The notes under the pieces: generated by a model
The model's database searches: none
The model's input: the letters and a program-made list of their open reading frames with translations, nothing else
What the model was told of the DNA's origin: nothing
Made by a program: the position numbers and the translations under genes
Shown: piece after piece, positions 33,724-41,386 of the stretch
Layout of the letters: each line of letters opens with the position of its first letter
Numbering within the stretch: the stretch's first letter is position 1
NCBI RefSeq assembly: GCF_946998835.1
Contig: NZ_CAMQAZ010000019.1
Span: forward strand, 1-49,711
DNA: 49,711 bases
Reading direction: 5' to 3'
DNA from: an uncultured Corynebacterium sp.
GTDB lineage: Bacteria; Actinomycetota; Actinomycetes; Mycobacteriales; Mycobacteriaceae

Positions 33724-34548
33724 TTGACTAACTGGGACGATCGTCGTTACGGCGGCGAGTACAGTCCGGCGGATTACCTGAGTAATGGTGGCGGGAACGC
33801 TTATCGGGAGTACGACGCTTACGCGGCGTACGATGCGGCAATGCCGTATCAGGAAGTGCCGTACCCGGCATCAAATATTCCGGTCGGCTATGAAAGCGGG
33901 TACCCCGTCGGTTACGGGGAGTCTTTCTTCGGTGAGCTCAGCACTAACCCCAAAGTTGCACCGCTGACCGCGCAAATGGCAGTGCACCTGGGCTTTGACC
34001 CCAATCTGGCCAATGGCTCGGTGGCACGTCGTGCTGGCGCGCTGCTGGTGGATTCTGTGATCTACATTGCGTTGATTGCCGCCATCGCAGTTCTCGCTAG
34101 CATCGTGGGAACTTCTGAAAACGGTGTGTTGGTGATGGTAATCAGTCTCTTCCTCGGACCCGGTGGCTTTTATCTCTACCGTGTTGCGGGGGACTCCATT
34201 TTCGATGGTTCGCCTGGTAAGCACGCCATGGGGATGAAGATTGAAGGCGCACACGGAATGCCTGTTTCGGCGCGTGATGGTTTCGTGCGTAATGCCTGGA
34301 TTCTGCCGTCGATGATTCCGTTCGCCGGTTGGTTTGTCTCTGCGGGCCTGGCTGGCTGGATTGCGATGGGTGCGTCCCGCGATCCGCTGGGTCGAGGGCG
34401 CCATGAGCTCTCGGTCCGTACGCGTGTGGTGGAAAAACCTGAGACACGCGAGCTGTCGCGCGGGCAGCGGCACATGGATCAGAAGGGCAACAAGTCGCGA
34501 CAGCTGAAGCGGAAGACACAGGGGAAGCGAGTTAAGCGAGGGAAGTAG
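33724..34548 (+). CDS. RDD-family membrane protein
   Basis: A 274-residue protein. A Tyr/Gly/Pro-rich cytoplasmic N-terminus (about 1-90) precedes the RDD domain: ARRAGALLVDSVIYIALIAAIAVLA (first helix with the conserved Arg and Asp), a second helix, GDSIFDGSPGKHAMGMKI and a third hydrophobic segment. The C-terminus is strongly basic (KGNKSRQLKRKTQGKRVKRGK region). TTG 33724 is preferred because AGGAAAGGGAG lies about 9 nt upstream; the open frame runs 26 codons further without support. Function unknown; RDD proteins are poorly understood transport-like membrane proteins. Confidence 0.82.
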   Translation: MTNWDDRRYGGEYSPADYLSNGGGNAYREYDAYAAYDAAMPYQEVPYPASNIPVGYESGYPVGYGESFFGELSTNPKVAPLTAQMAVHLGFDPNLANGSVARRAGALLVDSVIYIALIAAIAVLASIVGTSENGVLVMVISLFLGPGGFYLYRVAGDSIFDGSPGKHAMGMKIEGAHGMPVSARDGFVRNAWILPSMIPFAGWFVSAGLAGWIAMGASRDPLGRGRHELSVRTRVVEKPETRELSRGQRHMDQKGNKSRQLKRKTQGKRVKRGK

Positions 34549-34651
34549 AAAGAGCAGAGAAATATTGACTACCAGGGAAAAAGGGGGGCTAAACCTAGCC
34601 TGGCTGGTCCTGATTGCGCTGCCGTCGACAGTGCTTTGTTACTCCTGAAAT

Positions 34652-35770
34652 TTAAGCCTCCGTAAGCTCCGCGTAGCGGTGCCGGTGGTGCTCCGTAAAA
34701 CCGAGTGTCCGGTACAGCGCAATACCGGCCTCGTTTGAGCCCAATACCTGCAGATATGCCGAATCTGCCCCGTGTTGTGCGCCCCAGTGCATCATGTGAA
34801 TGCCAAGCAGCGTGCCTAGTCCTCGGCGGCGCATATCGGCTGCGACTTCGACCGCGGAGAATCCGAGCCAGACGCGGCCGTCATCCGATTCGGTTAGCGT
34901 TCCGCGTGTGATTGCCACCGTGCGCATGCCTTCAGGCGCATTGTCGTCAGGTACTCGCAGTCGACCGAAGCACATGCGGCCATCGATTTCATTGCGCAGT
35001 AGCTGTAGCGCATGCTCGGGCAGGGTGGTGCCGCGGAAGTGGTAGAGCTCCAGCCAGTCGTCGTCAGGCTGGTCAGCGATGTCCACCTGCACGTTTGCCG
35101 ACTCGGCGCTGGTCGATTCAGCTCCCAATACAGCGGGTGGCAAATCCCCATCGAGCGAGCGCGTCATAACCACAATGTCCGGTCCGACCGTCCACTCCGG
35201 CCCCGCGACCAGCGCCTGAGCAGGCTTAGCGATCCTATCCGGAATCGCAATCCGCACCGGCAAATCGTGGGAATCATAAAACGACTTAATCTTCTCCAAT
35301 GGCACCGGCTGAGTGCTAGCTCCGGGTTCGAGCGGCAGCGCGGAATTGGAACGCTCCGTAATACCATCGCCCGCACGCAGCAGCCAGCCCGATTCCACCA
35401 CATGCGCGATGCCCGGGAAGGCCTTCGCGGTCGCAGTTTCCACGGCGCGAATATCCGAATTGCGCACCGGATGATCCGGCAGGGCCTTAACAATCAAAAT
35501 GTGCTTATCGCTAAAGTCCACCGCTGCCACGGACTCGTCGGCACGCACGCCGGCGCGAACCTGCGGACGCACGACGAACGGATCCATGCTGAGCACGTGC
35601 CCAATGACATCCGTAGTCTTCTTTCCGCTGGCCAGCGCTTCTGCATCGGTCAGCGCGCGCCGCACAATGACGCGACGTCCCACCGCCACCTCGCCGACAC
35701 CCCAGCGGGAAATCGGCAGCTTCTGTGACGGGTTCTCGCTTGCCGACGACTCCAATTGCCTATCTGCCAC
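34652..35770 (-). CDS. GNAT-family N-acetyltransferase with long N-terminal region
   Basis: A 372-residue protein whose C-terminal 150 residues form a GNAT fold: VWLGFSAVEVAADMRRRGLGTLLGIHMM contains the acetyl-CoA-binding R-x-x-G-x-G/A loop, and YLQVLGSNEAGIALYRTLGFTEHHRHRY is the classical final motif. The first 200 residues start with an SH3-like RRVIVRRAL/VIGHVLSMDPFVVRP segment and resemble the N-terminal half of mycobacterial Rv0428c-type proteins. The ATG is 3 nt after the def stop, so the two are cotranscribed; an acetylation or protein-processing link with def is possible but not shown. Substrate unknown. Confidence 0.88.
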   Translation of the reverse strand: MADRQLESSASENPSQKLPISRWGVGEVAVGRRVIVRRALTDAEALASGKKTTDVIGHVLSMDPFVVRPQVRAGVRADESVAAVDFSDKHILIVKALPDHPVRNSDIRAVETATAKAFPGIAHVVESGWLLRAGDGITERSNSALPLEPGASTQPVPLEKIKSFYDSHDLPVRIAIPDRIAKPAQALVAGPEWTVGPDIVVMTRSLDGDLPPAVLGAESTSAESANVQVDIADQPDDDWLELYHFRGTTLPEHALQLLRNEIDGRMCFGRLRVPDDNAPEGMRTVAITRGTLTESDDGRVWLGFSAVEVAADMRRRGLGTLLGIHMMHWGAQHGADSAYLQVLGSNEAGIALYRTLGFTEHHRHRYAELTEA

Positions 35771-35773
35771 GAT

Positions 35774-36355
35774 TTAATCCTCGTGGCCGAACGGGTCCGG
35801 ATCCACGCCCGGCATCCAGGTCAGGCCGCCCTCGGTCCAACCGGCGCGCTTAATCTCCTTCTTGGCCATGCGCTTCCAGCGACCGGTGAGGCAATCAGTG
35901 TAAAGGAACCCATCCAGGTGGCCGACCTCGTGCTGCATGCAGCGGGCGAGGAAACCGGTGGCCTCGATGCGGACCTCATCACCATTTTCGTCCAGGCCGG
36001 TGACAACGGCCTTCTCCGCGCGGTTGGTGGGGAAGGACAGACCGGGCACAGAGAGGCAGCCTTCGTCGTCGGAACCGTCGTCGTTAGGCATGGTCTTCGG
36101 GACTTCGCTGGTGGTCAGCACCGGATTGATGACGCAGCCGCGGTGCCAGACATCGTCGTCATCGGGGCAGTTGTAGACGAACAGACGCTTGCCGACGCCC
36201 ACCTGGTTGGCGGCCAGCCCCACACCGTGGGCGCGGTCCATGGTTTCGTACATGTCCTCGATGAGCTCACGCAGCTCGGAGACATCCTCGGTCACCGGCT
36301 GGGTAGGAGTGTGGAGAACGGGGTCTCCGGCAATCACAATGGGGCGGATAGTCAT
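35774..36355 (-). CDS. def: Peptide deformylase
   Basis: A 193-residue metalloenzyme that removes the N-formyl group from new proteins. All three motifs are present: GVGLAANQVG, EGCLSVPG and QHEVGHLDG with the metal ligands Cys and two His and the catalytic Glu. ATG 36355 is preferred to an upstream ATG at 36376 because the consensus -10 TAGAAT (minus strand, 36363-36368) lies 7 nt before it, indicating a leaderless transcript, and because family homology starts there. Confidence 0.95.
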   Translation of the reverse strand: MTIRPIVIAGDPVLHTPTQPVTEDVSELRELIEDMYETMDRAHGVGLAANQVGVGKRLFVYNCPDDDDVWHRGCVINPVLTTSEVPKTMPNDDGSDDEGCLSVPGLSFPTNRAEKAVVTGLDENGDEVRIEATGFLARCMQHEVGHLDGFLYTDCLTGRWKRMAKKEIKRAGWTEGGLTWMPGVDPDPFGHED

Positions 36356-36362
36356 GTCGCTG

Positions 36363-36368
36363 ATTCTA
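36363..36368 (-). promoter_or_regulatory. -10 hexamer of a leaderless def promoter
   Basis: TAGAAT on the minus strand is a consensus corynebacterial -10 and ends 7 nt before the def ATG at 36355. Confidence 0.6.
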
Positions 36369-36556
36369 CTCGGCATCCTTTACTTCTAAACCGCCTGGTG
36401 ATGTCTGAGTTGTACCGGGGAGGTGTAGGTGGGGCTGGGTGACCGGGGCTTACTATGTATCGTCACTAGGTATCTGTACAGGCAGTGTTGTGCAGGGCTG
36501 AAAAATAGGGCGGAGTGGAATAGTGCGAGTCAAAAAAAGGAAGCGAGGTGTGGAAA

Positions 36557-36910
36557 ATGGTGCGCGAGAGCACGGCAAGCGACAGTTACGAGTTTGAGCC
36601 CGAGTCCGAGCTTCGGACTGGCGCCTCCGAGCATCTTGGACTTGCGGGTGACACCGGCGGTATTGAACCCGTATTGGCGCAGAAAATGCTGAATTTTGAG
36701 AAAGGATGGCTGAAAGTTGCTCGCCGTGGACCGCGCATGGCCGGCGCGCGGCAGGAGGCAATTCGACGTCGTTTTGCCGAGGAATTCGGCAACAACACAA
36801 TCCGCTACCACCAGGTACTTTCGCAACTTTTGGACTCCCCGGCGGCCGAAGCAGCTGAGCCTGTCCTGGTTCATCGGCTGCGCGCCGTGCGGGACGGTGA
36901 CAGCACTTAA
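36557..36910 (+). CDS. DUF3263 family protein
   Basis: A 117-residue protein. Its second half has the DUF3263 pattern MLNFEKGWLKV, GARQEAIRRRFAEEF, TIRYHQVLSQLLDSP and PVLVHRLRAVRD, a small helical, HTH-like unit common in actinobacteria next to LytR_C genes. The first 45 residues are acidic and less conserved. Its partner downstream starts after 42 nt, and the pair matches the mycobacterial order Rv0430-Rv0431. AAGCGAGG lies 8 nt before ATG 36557. Function unknown, possibly DNA-binding. Confidence 0.88.
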   Translation: MVRESTASDSYEFEPESELRTGASEHLGLAGDTGGIEPVLAQKMLNFEKGWLKVARRGPRMAGARQEAIRRRFAEEFGNNTIRYHQVLSQLLDSPAAEAAEPVLVHRLRAVRDGDST

Positions 36911-36952
36911 GGTTCAAGTTTAACTTCACGGTTAGGTGGTGGAGCATATAGG

Positions 36953-37873
36953 ATGTGGGATGTGTCTGATCAACTAAACCCTCAGAATTCGCCGCGTCCG
37001 GGCCGTCATCGACTCGAAGACGACTTTGACGACTTCGATGAGTACAGCGACTACGCGGGTACTTCCGCCGAACGCGAAGCTTATGTGTATTCCGAGCCGT
37101 CGGGTGATCAATACACGCCGTCTGAATCTGCGGACTCCGTCGCGGCAGGCGCGGCAGGCGCGGCAACTGGTGCCACTACTGCTAATAGTGTCTCTGCTGA
37201 CAGCGCCGCTGCTGACGGCATCGACGGTGACGATGTCGGCGATGGTGCCGGCGACGGTCGCTACATGCGTGTTCTCGCTATTGTTCTGCTCGCAATTGGT
37301 ATTTGCTTGGTCGCCTATGGTGCCTATGCGCTCAGCACGCGTGGCGACGATGCTGAGAACGCAGGCCAGAACGACACCGCAGCATCGGCTCCGGCTGACT
37401 CGAACGCGCCAGATTCCTCGGCCGGCGGCAAGGATTCGGCCAAGGGCGGCGCTACTGGAGATGGCGAAGAAGGCGAGGTCCCACCGCCGCCGCCGTCGAA
37501 TGAGCCAGGAAAACCGGTTGCTCCGGCCGATGACCAGCGTGCCCCGGGTGAGGATAACGAAGCACCACAGATTGACCGCAAGACTGTCAAGGTCAGCATC
37601 CTGAATAACTCCCAGGTCGTGGGCCTCGCTGATGACCTGTCCAAGCAGATGGGCGAGCAGGGCTGGGGTACCGGCGAAACCGGTAACGCCCCTGAAGAGA
37701 AGATGGGCGTGTGGGAGAAGACCACCGTCTACTTCGACCCGAAGAATGAAAAGGAAAAGGCCGCAGCTGAGCAGATTGCTCACGACAACGGCTGGGAAGT
37801 CGCCCCTCGCGATGACCGTCTCCGCGGTGCGCCAGCTGGAGTCGTTGTGATTGCCACGGATCCAGCTCAGTAG
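36953..37873 (+). CDS. Membrane protein with C-terminal LytR_C domain (VirR-like)
   Basis: A 306-residue membrane-anchored protein. An acidic and Ser/Ala-rich cytoplasmic part (1-100) is followed by one TM helix (about 103-127, VLAIVLLAIGICLVAYGAYAL), a disordered Gly/Pro linker, and the LytR_C domain (about 205-300: TVKVSILNNSQVVGLADDLSKQMGEQGW, TTVYFDP, VVVIATDP). Mycobacterial VirR (Rv0431) has the same layout and position and affects envelope integrity and vesicle release; a role in the cell envelope is inferred. Start 36953 is the first ATG; a GTG at 36962 is also possible. Confidence 0.88.
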   Translation: MWDVSDQLNPQNSPRPGRHRLEDDFDDFDEYSDYAGTSAEREAYVYSEPSGDQYTPSESADSVAAGAAGAATGATTANSVSADSAAADGIDGDDVGDGAGDGRYMRVLAIVLLAIGICLVAYGAYALSTRGDDAENAGQNDTAASAPADSNAPDSSAGGKDSAKGGATGDGEEGEVPPPPPSNEPGKPVAPADDQRAPGEDNEAPQIDRKTVKVSILNNSQVVGLADDLSKQMGEQGWGTGETGNAPEEKMGVWEKTTVYFDPKNEKEKAAAEQIAHDNGWEVAPRDDRLRGAPAGVVVIATDPAQ

Positions 37874-37904
37874 ACGCTGTTCTCTCTCATCAGAGGTGGT
37901 ATCG

Positions 37905-37956
37905 ACGCCCTGCGAAAGTCATGAACCCATGGCTTGCGCAGGGCGTTTACATATTT
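37905..37956 (+). terminator. Probable terminator after the LytR_C gene
   Basis: ACGCCCTGCG (37905-37914) pairs perfectly with CGCAGGGCGT (37937-37946), followed by TTACATATTTT. Confidence 0.65.
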
Positions 37957-38034
37957 TGCGACCTCAAACAGATCACGATTGAAAGATGGGTACTACTATT
38001 CTGCTAGTAGCCAGTGAGGTCTGTGAGGTTTTTA

Positions 38035-38592
38035 ATGTTGGCCGTGAAGCGTCGTCGCGCTGCCATCGCCACCGCGTTGGGGTGTGCAGCAGCACTATTG
38101 GTTTCCTGCTCGGGAGTTGACTTCAGCAGTGACAAGGACAAGGACGCGAAGGCGTCGACAAGCGCTGCGCCGGTGAGCGTAGATCCCGCCGCACCGAAAC
38201 TCACTGAACCAGTCAGCGCCTATAACTTCATCCGTACCAACGACGACGGATCGATGAAAATGCTGGCAACCGTACACGTCATGAGCGCCAAGGGGTGGAT
38301 GGGCCTTTCCGATGAAAAGGGCCAGTTCACGTCGTTGGACGAGGGTAAGTACACAGTGCAGGCCCGCGGCGCATCCGGCTGCAGTGGAGTGGGTAGCCCC
38401 GCGGCCGAGGGGCTGGGTGTCATCGGTGAAGTGCACGTCGATGCCAAGCAGAATGCAAATGTCTGGAACGTTCCCTCCAAGGTGGACGAGGACAGCTTCA
38501 CCACAGTCGCGCTTGTCGATTCCAACGGTGACCTCGCTTCCTGCGCAAAAACCGTCAACTGGACGGAGCCAACTGAGGAAAACGGCTCCTAG
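38035..38592 (+). CDS. SodC-like lipoprotein lacking the metal-binding histidines
   Basis: A 185-residue lipoprotein (lipobox LVSC about residue 24). By position, between the LytR_C and YbdK-like genes, it corresponds to SodC (Rv0432) of M. tuberculosis. By eye the sequence follows the Cu,Zn-superoxide dismutase layout: TNDDGSMKMLATVHV, then LDEGKYTVQARGASGCSG where SodC has GxHGxHIHxxGKC, and FTTVALVDSNGDLASCAKTV in place of the final catalytic-loop segment with its cysteine. Two cysteines match the SodC disulfide, but only two histidines exist in the mature part, so the usual six or seven metal ligands cannot be formed. It is probably not an active dismutase. GAGG precedes ATG 38035. The remote homology is inference. 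Confidence 0.55.
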   Translation: MLAVKRRRAAIATALGCAAALLVSCSGVDFSSDKDKDAKASTSAAPVSVDPAAPKLTEPVSAYNFIRTNDDGSMKMLATVHVMSAKGWMGLSDEKGQFTSLDEGKYTVQARGASGCSGVGSPAAEGLGVIGEVHVDAKQNANVWNVPSKVDEDSFTTVALVDSNGDLASCAKTVNWTEPTEENGS

Positions 38593-38609
38593 TGTGAAAA
38601 AATAACGGT

Positions 38610-39833
38610 ATGACTGAGCAATTTTCCGGATCGGCGCAGCCATCTTTAGGAGTGGAGTGGGAAGTGGCGTTCGTTGACCGACGAACGCGCGACACCGCCC
38701 CCGCTGCCGCCGAGGTGCTCGACATCATCGATGCGGAGCATCCCGGACATGGGCTCCAACGCGAATTCCTCGCCAACACCGTGGAGCTCGTCACCGGCGT
38801 GCACATGAACGTGCCCGATGCCGTATCGGAGCTCCAGAGCCAGCTGGATATGGTTCTCGATGCCGCTGACCGCGTCGGGGTAGACGTGTGGTCGTCGGGC
38901 TCGCATCCGTTTGCCCGCGGCACTGCTCAGCAGGTCAGCGCCAAGGGGCACTACTCCGAAATCATCAGCCGCACGCAGTGGTGGGGCAATCAGATGATTA
39001 TTTGGGGAGTCCACGTCCACGTCGGCATTAAGGACTCCGAACGGGTCTGGCCGATTATTCAGGCTCTGGCGACCAAGCTGCCGCACATGCTGGCGCTATC
39101 TGCCTCTTCACCGGCCTGGAATGGCGAGGACATGGGCTACGCCTCTAACCGAAGCCTGCTCTATCAACAGCTTCCCACAGCTGGTCAGCCGCCGGCGATT
39201 TACACGTGGCCCGAGTGGGAGTCCTACATGCACGACCAGTCCCGCTCCGGCGTCATCAACCACACCGGCTCGATGCACTTGGACATCCGTCCGGCATCGA
39301 AGTACGGCACCATCGAGGTCCGCGTCGCTGATGCCACCTCTAACCTGCAGGAACTCGCCGCTATCGTCGCTTTGACGCACTGCCTGACGGTCTACTACGA
39401 CCGCATGTGGGAGGCCGGCGAGGAGCTACCGTCCCTGCAGTCCTGGCACATCGCCGAAAACAAGTGGCGCGCCGCCCGCTATGGCATGGACGCGCTGGTC
39501 GTTGTCAATCGCGATACCGACGAGCGGTGGGTGCGCGATGAACTCCGTGAGCTTGTGGCTCAGCTCGCCCCGCTTGCCGACGAACTGGGCTGCCGAGCCG
39601 AACTGGAATTCGTCAACACTATCGTGGAAATGGGCGCGGCATACGAGCGTCAGCGCACTGTGGCGGATGCGGCCGGGGCGCTGCCGTCCATGGCTACCGA
39701 GGATGATGTGCGGGCGAACGAACAGCGCATTGGGCACACCCCGTGGCGGGCCGCCGTGGACCTTGCGGTGCAGGAACTGCGCGCCGGGCATCCGATAGCA
39801 CCTGCGGATTTCCACGAGCAGGTAAGCGACTAG
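38610..39833 (+). CDS. GCS2-type carboxylate-amine ligase (YbdK-like)
   Basis: A 407-residue member of the glutamate-cysteine ligase type 2 family. Conserved parts are LGVEWEVAFVD (start), QREFLANTVELVTGVH, WGVHVHVGI, INHTGSMHLDIRPASKYGTIEVRVAD and the C-terminal RIGHTPWRAAVDLA. YbdK has weak glutamate-cysteine ligase activity, but the physiological substrates are unclear; M. tuberculosis Rv0433 occupies the same position after sodC. It begins 17 nt after the SodC-like gene, so the two are probably cotranscribed. Confidence 0.92.
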   Translation: MTEQFSGSAQPSLGVEWEVAFVDRRTRDTAPAAAEVLDIIDAEHPGHGLQREFLANTVELVTGVHMNVPDAVSELQSQLDMVLDAADRVGVDVWSSGSHPFARGTAQQVSAKGHYSEIISRTQWWGNQMIIWGVHVHVGIKDSERVWPIIQALATKLPHMLALSASSPAWNGEDMGYASNRSLLYQQLPTAGQPPAIYTWPEWESYMHDQSRSGVINHTGSMHLDIRPASKYGTIEVRVADATSNLQELAAIVALTHCLTVYYDRMWEAGEELPSLQSWHIAENKWRAARYGMDALVVVNRDTDERWVRDELRELVAQLAPLADELGCRAELEFVNTIVEMGAAYERQRTVADAAGALPSMATEDDVRANEQRIGHTPWRAAVDLAVQELRAGHPIAPADFHEQVSD

Positions 39834-39875
39834 TCGTCGTCAAGCGGTGCTTCGGTGGGTGCGTAGACAAAAATA

Positions 39876-39919
39876 GTGACTAGGCTTATAGCACTTTCGG
39901 TGTGCATAAACCTAGTCAC
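39876..39919. repeat. Long imperfect inverted repeat between convergent genes
   Basis: The left arm 39876-39894 begins GTGACTAGG and ends GCAC; the right arm 39902-39919 begins GTGC and ends CCTAGTCAC, with one bulge and one mismatch over about 18 pairs and a 7-nt loop. A second small repeat, CTCAGT-N5-ACTGAG, follows at 39931-39947. With the convergent YbdK-like and mnhG genes on either side, this probably ends transcription in both directions, although no T-run is present. Confidence 0.7.
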
Positions 39920-39981
39920 TAGGCCATACACTCAGTCAGTAACTGAGGGGAGCTGGCTGGGGGAGCGGAGGGCCGGGGCGC

Positions 39982-40341
39982 TTAGTCCCGCGGCTCCCGG
40001 CTGTCATCGCGGGCCAGGCTGTCCTCGTCCACAAGCCGCTCCTTGAATGCCTCGTGGCCAACCCGGTTACTAACAATCGGCGATGTTCCCAGTGCAAACA
40101 GGATAATCAGGGTCAGCAGAGCCAAGTCACTGTTAGTGGTTGTGTGAGTTGGTGCATGCATAGCGACGTGCAACAGCGAGCCCGCCAGCGTCAGAATCAG
40201 CCCCAGCGTCTGCGGCTTGGATGATGCGTGCATGCGACTGATGGTGTCGCGGAAGCGGATCAAACCCACGGACGCTGCGACGCACAGCAGCATTCCGGAG
40301 AGAATGAGAACGATGGCGATAATGTCTGCCACGAGAATCAT
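39982..40341 (-). CDS. mnhG: Na+/H+ antiporter subunit G
   Basis: A 119-residue subunit of the Mrp/Mnh antiporter with three hydrophobic segments. VLILSGMLLCVAASVGLIRFRDTISRMHASSKPQTLGLIL is the PhaG/MnhG signature region (key residues RFxDxxxRMHAxxKxxTxG). The C-terminus is charged. It is the last gene of the operon and overlaps mnhF by 4 nt. Confidence 0.95.
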   Translation of the reverse strand: MILVADIIAIVLILSGMLLCVAASVGLIRFRDTISRMHASSKPQTLGLILTLAGSLLHVAMHAPTHTTTNSDLALLTLIILFALGTSPIVSNRVGHEAFKERLVDEDSLARDDSREPRD

Positions 40342-40736
40342 TTGGTCTCTCCCTTCACGATTTTCGGTGGGGCACTCTTCGCAGCGGCCTTTCCTGCAAC
40401 TTTTCCGGCGGACTTTCCGGGGACTTTCGCCGTACCCTTCCGGGCGCTCTTTGCCGGCACCTTTCCGTCATCTGGGACACGGAACTTGGCGACTGCCAGC
40501 GAAGACAGGAAGCCGAGCAGCGCAATGATGAGCATTGGGTAGACCACGGAAGTATCCAAGCTCCATGCCATGAACGCAGCGAGCATGCCCTGCAGCATTG
40601 CAGTCATGGACTCCAGGGCCACCAGGCGGTCCAGCGAGTTTGGCCCGGCAATCATGTGCCCGAGGGTAATCATCACCGCAATGAAATAGCCCGCAGCGGC
40701 CACTCCGAGCAGAGTGTTAAAAACTTCCGGGTTCAT
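40338..40736 (-). CDS. mnhF: Na+/H+ antiporter subunit F
   Basis: A 132-residue subunit. Three TM helices with GPNSLDRLVALE, typical of MrpF, occupy the first 90 residues. A Lys/Ala/Gly-rich basic tail of about 40 residues (KSARKGTAKVPGKSAGKVAGKAAAK region) is unusual for the family and looks repetitive. Overlaps both neighbours. Confidence 0.94.
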   Translation of the reverse strand: MNPEVFNTLLGVAAAGYFIAVMITLGHMIAGPNSLDRLVALESMTAMLQGMLAAFMAWSLDTSVVYPMLIIALLGFLSSLAVAKFRVPDDGKVPAKSARKGTAKVPGKSAGKVAGKAAAKSAPPKIVKGETK

Positions 40737-41386
40737 CGGCTACTCCTTTCGTCTCTATGTTCGCTGTGCTTTTCGGCTTTCGCGCTGCTTAACTCGGCGT
40801 CGCCTAGCTTTATCTGTTTGTCGCCTGGCTCCGACTTAGGCCCAGCTGGTTGCTCGTGGACATCGCGGTTTTCAAATGCGCGAATCACCCTCCGCTCAAT
40901 TCGGGTCAGCTGGTTGATTTGCTCAGCCACCTTGCCCGTCGACGAAGCGTCGAGAAGATGCATGGTCAGCGTCTTTTCCCGCTTATCGATGTCCACAATG
41001 ATGCCTCCCGGCTGCAAATTGATCAGTGCCATTGCAGTCGTGAGCGAAATATCGTCATTGGTGCGCATGGGGACCTTGATAATGGCTGTCGGAGGCGGAT
41101 CATCTCGTCGGATGGCCAGCCAGGCGACATTGACGGAGGCCTTCACGAAGTCGATTGTCCAAGAACCGAACAGGCGCACCATGCCACCGAAATTGAGGTC
41201 CAGTGCGCTGCTCGGCGGAATCGGCATGGCGAGGTTCAGCAACGTCGCCACGAGGATTCCCGATAGTACGTTGGCAAATGTCACCTCTCCCCACAGCATG
41301 ACCCAAATGATCAGCGTGAACAAGAAAAGCAGGATTGAAATACGTGGTGGTCGCTTTGCGGCCATCTTGGCGCGCGCTTTACTCAT
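40733..41386 (-). CDS. mnhE: Na+/H+ antiporter subunit E
   Basis: A 217-residue subunit with two or three N-terminal hydrophobic segments (ISILLFLFTLIIWVMLWGEVTFANVLSGILVA) and the MnhE core (FVKASVNVAWLAIR, VPMRTNDDISLTTAMALINLQPGGIIVDID). The C-terminus is a charged tail. Its ATG overlaps the mnhD stop and its stop overlaps mnhF. Confidence 0.95.
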   Translation of the reverse strand: MSKARAKMAAKRPPRISILLFLFTLIIWVMLWGEVTFANVLSGILVATLLNLAMPIPPSSALDLNFGGMVRLFGSWTIDFVKASVNVAWLAIRRDDPPPTAIIKVPMRTNDDISLTTAMALINLQPGGIIVDIDKREKTLTMHLLDASSTGKVAEQINQLTRIERRVIRAFENRDVHEQPAGPKSEPGDKQIKLGDAELSSAKAEKHSEHRDERSSR

